A stretch of 64,000 bases of DNA from JASHSH01 sp036490215 (GTDB lineage: Bacteria > Pseudomonadota > Alphaproteobacteria > Rhodospirillales > Magnetospirillaceae). The translations under genes and the position numbers were made by a program. Shown here piece after piece: positions 61,257 through 64,000 of this stretch (position 1 is its first letter; each line of letters begins with the position of its first letter). The notes under the pieces are model-generated. The model saw only the letters and a list, made by a program, of their open reading frames with translations. It did no database searches and was not told the DNA's origin. The stretch is from NCBI GenBank assembly GCA_036490215.1, contig DASXEH010000096.1, positions 4,676 to 68,675 on the forward strand. Reading direction: 5' to 3'.

Positions 61257-61727
61257 ATGTCACGCCGCCACGCCGCCACCCGCCGCGAAGTTCTGCCCGA
61301 CGCCAAATTCGGCGACGAGGTGATCACGCGTTTCATGAACTGCCTGATGGTCGACGGCAAGAAGTCGACTGCCGAATCGATCGTCTATGGCGCGCTCGAC
61401 AAGATCCAGAAGAAGGCCAATCAGGATCCCCTGCAGGTCTTCCACAGCGCGCTCGACAACGTGAAACCCTCGCTTGAGGTTCGCTCGCGTCGCGTCGGCG
61501 GCGCCACCTACCAGGTGCCGGTGGAAGTCCGCACCGAGCGTCGTCAGGCCCTCGCGATCCGCTGGGTCATCGAGAATGCCCGCAAGCGCGGCGAAAGCAC
61601 GATGGTTGACCGCCTCTCGGGCGAGCTGCTCGACGCCGCCAACAATCGCGGCAACGCGGTGAAGAAGCGCGAAGACACCCATCGCATGGCGGAGGCCAAT
61701 AAGGCCTTCTCGCATTACCGCTGGTAA
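61257..61727 (+). CDS. rpsG: 30S ribosomal protein S7
   Basis: 156 residues starting MSRRHAATRREVLPDAKFGDEVITRFMNCLMVDGKKSTAE, with GGGGAGACGCAG before ATG. Nucleates assembly of the 30S head and is usually the autogenous repressor of the str operon. 12 nt after rpsL and 15 nt before fusA. Confidence 0.98.
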   Translation: MSRRHAATRREVLPDAKFGDEVITRFMNCLMVDGKKSTAESIVYGALDKIQKKANQDPLQVFHSALDNVKPSLEVRSRRVGGATYQVPVEVRTERRQALAIRWVIENARKRGESTMVDRLSGELLDAANNRGNAVKKREDTHRMAEANKAFSHYRW

Positions 61728-61742
61728 GGGGTTAGCAGAACT

Positions 61743-63824
<2,082 letters not shown>

Positions 63825-63860
63825 ACGAAAACGAAAGATTTGCTACGGAGTTGATGACCC

Positions 63861-64000
63861 ATGGCTAAGGCTAAATTTGAGCGGAACAAGCCGCACTGCA
63901 ACGTCGGGACGATTGGTCACGTTGACCATGGCAAGACGAGCTTGACCGCGGCGATCACGAAGGTTCTGGCTGAGACGGGCGGTGCGACGTTTACGGCGTA
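63861..64000 (+). CDS. tuf: Elongation factor Tu (3' partial)
   Basis: First 46 codons: MAKAKFERNKPHCNVGTIGH VDHGKTSLTAAITKVLAETG in two runs, with the G1 loop GHVDHGKT. The window ends inside the gene. It follows fusA by 36 nt, the normal str-operon order. Confidence 0.97.
   Translation, partial: MAKAKFERNKPHCNVGTIGHVDHGKTSLTAAITKVLAETGGATFTA

Overview
The window looks like chromosomal DNA of a free-living, flagellated alphaproteobacterium, most likely Rhodospirillales-like. It is GC-rich. It carries cckA directly behind flhB, a 5-aminolevulinate synthase (C4-pathway hemA), a class I lysyl-tRNA synthetase, a MucR regulator, and the block fur / olsB-olsA / miaB-phoH-ybeY-corC-lnt. The species cannot be named from the sequence alone. 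No phage, insertion sequence, CRISPR array, tRNA or rRNA gene was seen.

Layout. 0-10 kb holds transport genes. First is a Tat-exported sugar-type binding protein (5' end cut off by the window) with two permeases. Next is a reverse-strand ribose/xylose-type ABC importer (ATPase, permease, binding protein), then an ABC-2 exporter pair interrupted by a palindromic repeat. 9.7-13.4 kb is an accessory stretch: a MATE pump, divergent GIY-YIG and DUF2239 genes, a MarR regulator, and a lipoprotein with a TNT (NAD glycohydrolase toxin) domain. 13.5-19.3 kb is a flagellar operon, flgB-flgC-fliE-fliQ-fliR-flhB, ending in the cell-cycle kinase gene cckA. 19.4-25.4 kb has a protein methyltransferase, a degenerate histidine phosphatase, a cobalamin riboswitch with cbtB-cbtA (cobalt uptake), a GST, hemA and a small beta-barrel-like protein. 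25.5-31.1 kb has two large overlapping membrane genes (BatA/DUF4159 and a MIDAS-bearing protein) and an orphan DNA methyltransferase. 31.2-35.1 kb, on the minus strand, reads xre - small ORF - metK - trmB - molbindin - molybdoenzyme-fold protein.

35.5-48 kb contains lysS and an operon LysR-chbG/hpnK-like-queA-tgt-NMO-queF-queG, which covers the last four steps of queuosine synthesis. It is followed by redox genes (SDR, aldo/keto reductase, CMD family) opposite a LysR gene. 48-56 kb is a tightly overlapping minus-strand operon: fur, ornithine-lipid genes olsB and olsA, miaB, phoH, ybeY, corC and lnt, with mucR upstream. 56-60.4 kb has an AT-richer TusA-like gene, a PduO-type cobalamin adenosyltransferase, lptG with a PAP2 phosphatase, a VOC protein fused to a histone H1-like tail, and a secreted DUF5666-like protein. 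60.5 kb to the end is the str operon (rpsL-rpsG-fusA-tuf) behind a strong promoter; tuf is cut by the window edge.

There is no clear large undescribed defence or biosynthetic system. The most unusual items are the TNT lipoprotein, the VOC/H1-like fusion, a terminator-shaped hairpin embedded in the start of trmB, a structured metK leader, the solitary DPQY methyltransferase, the histidine phosphatase lacking its catalytic histidine, and a conserved alphaproteobacterial gene neighbourhood (lnt-xre-metK-trmB) that is split by about 13 kb.
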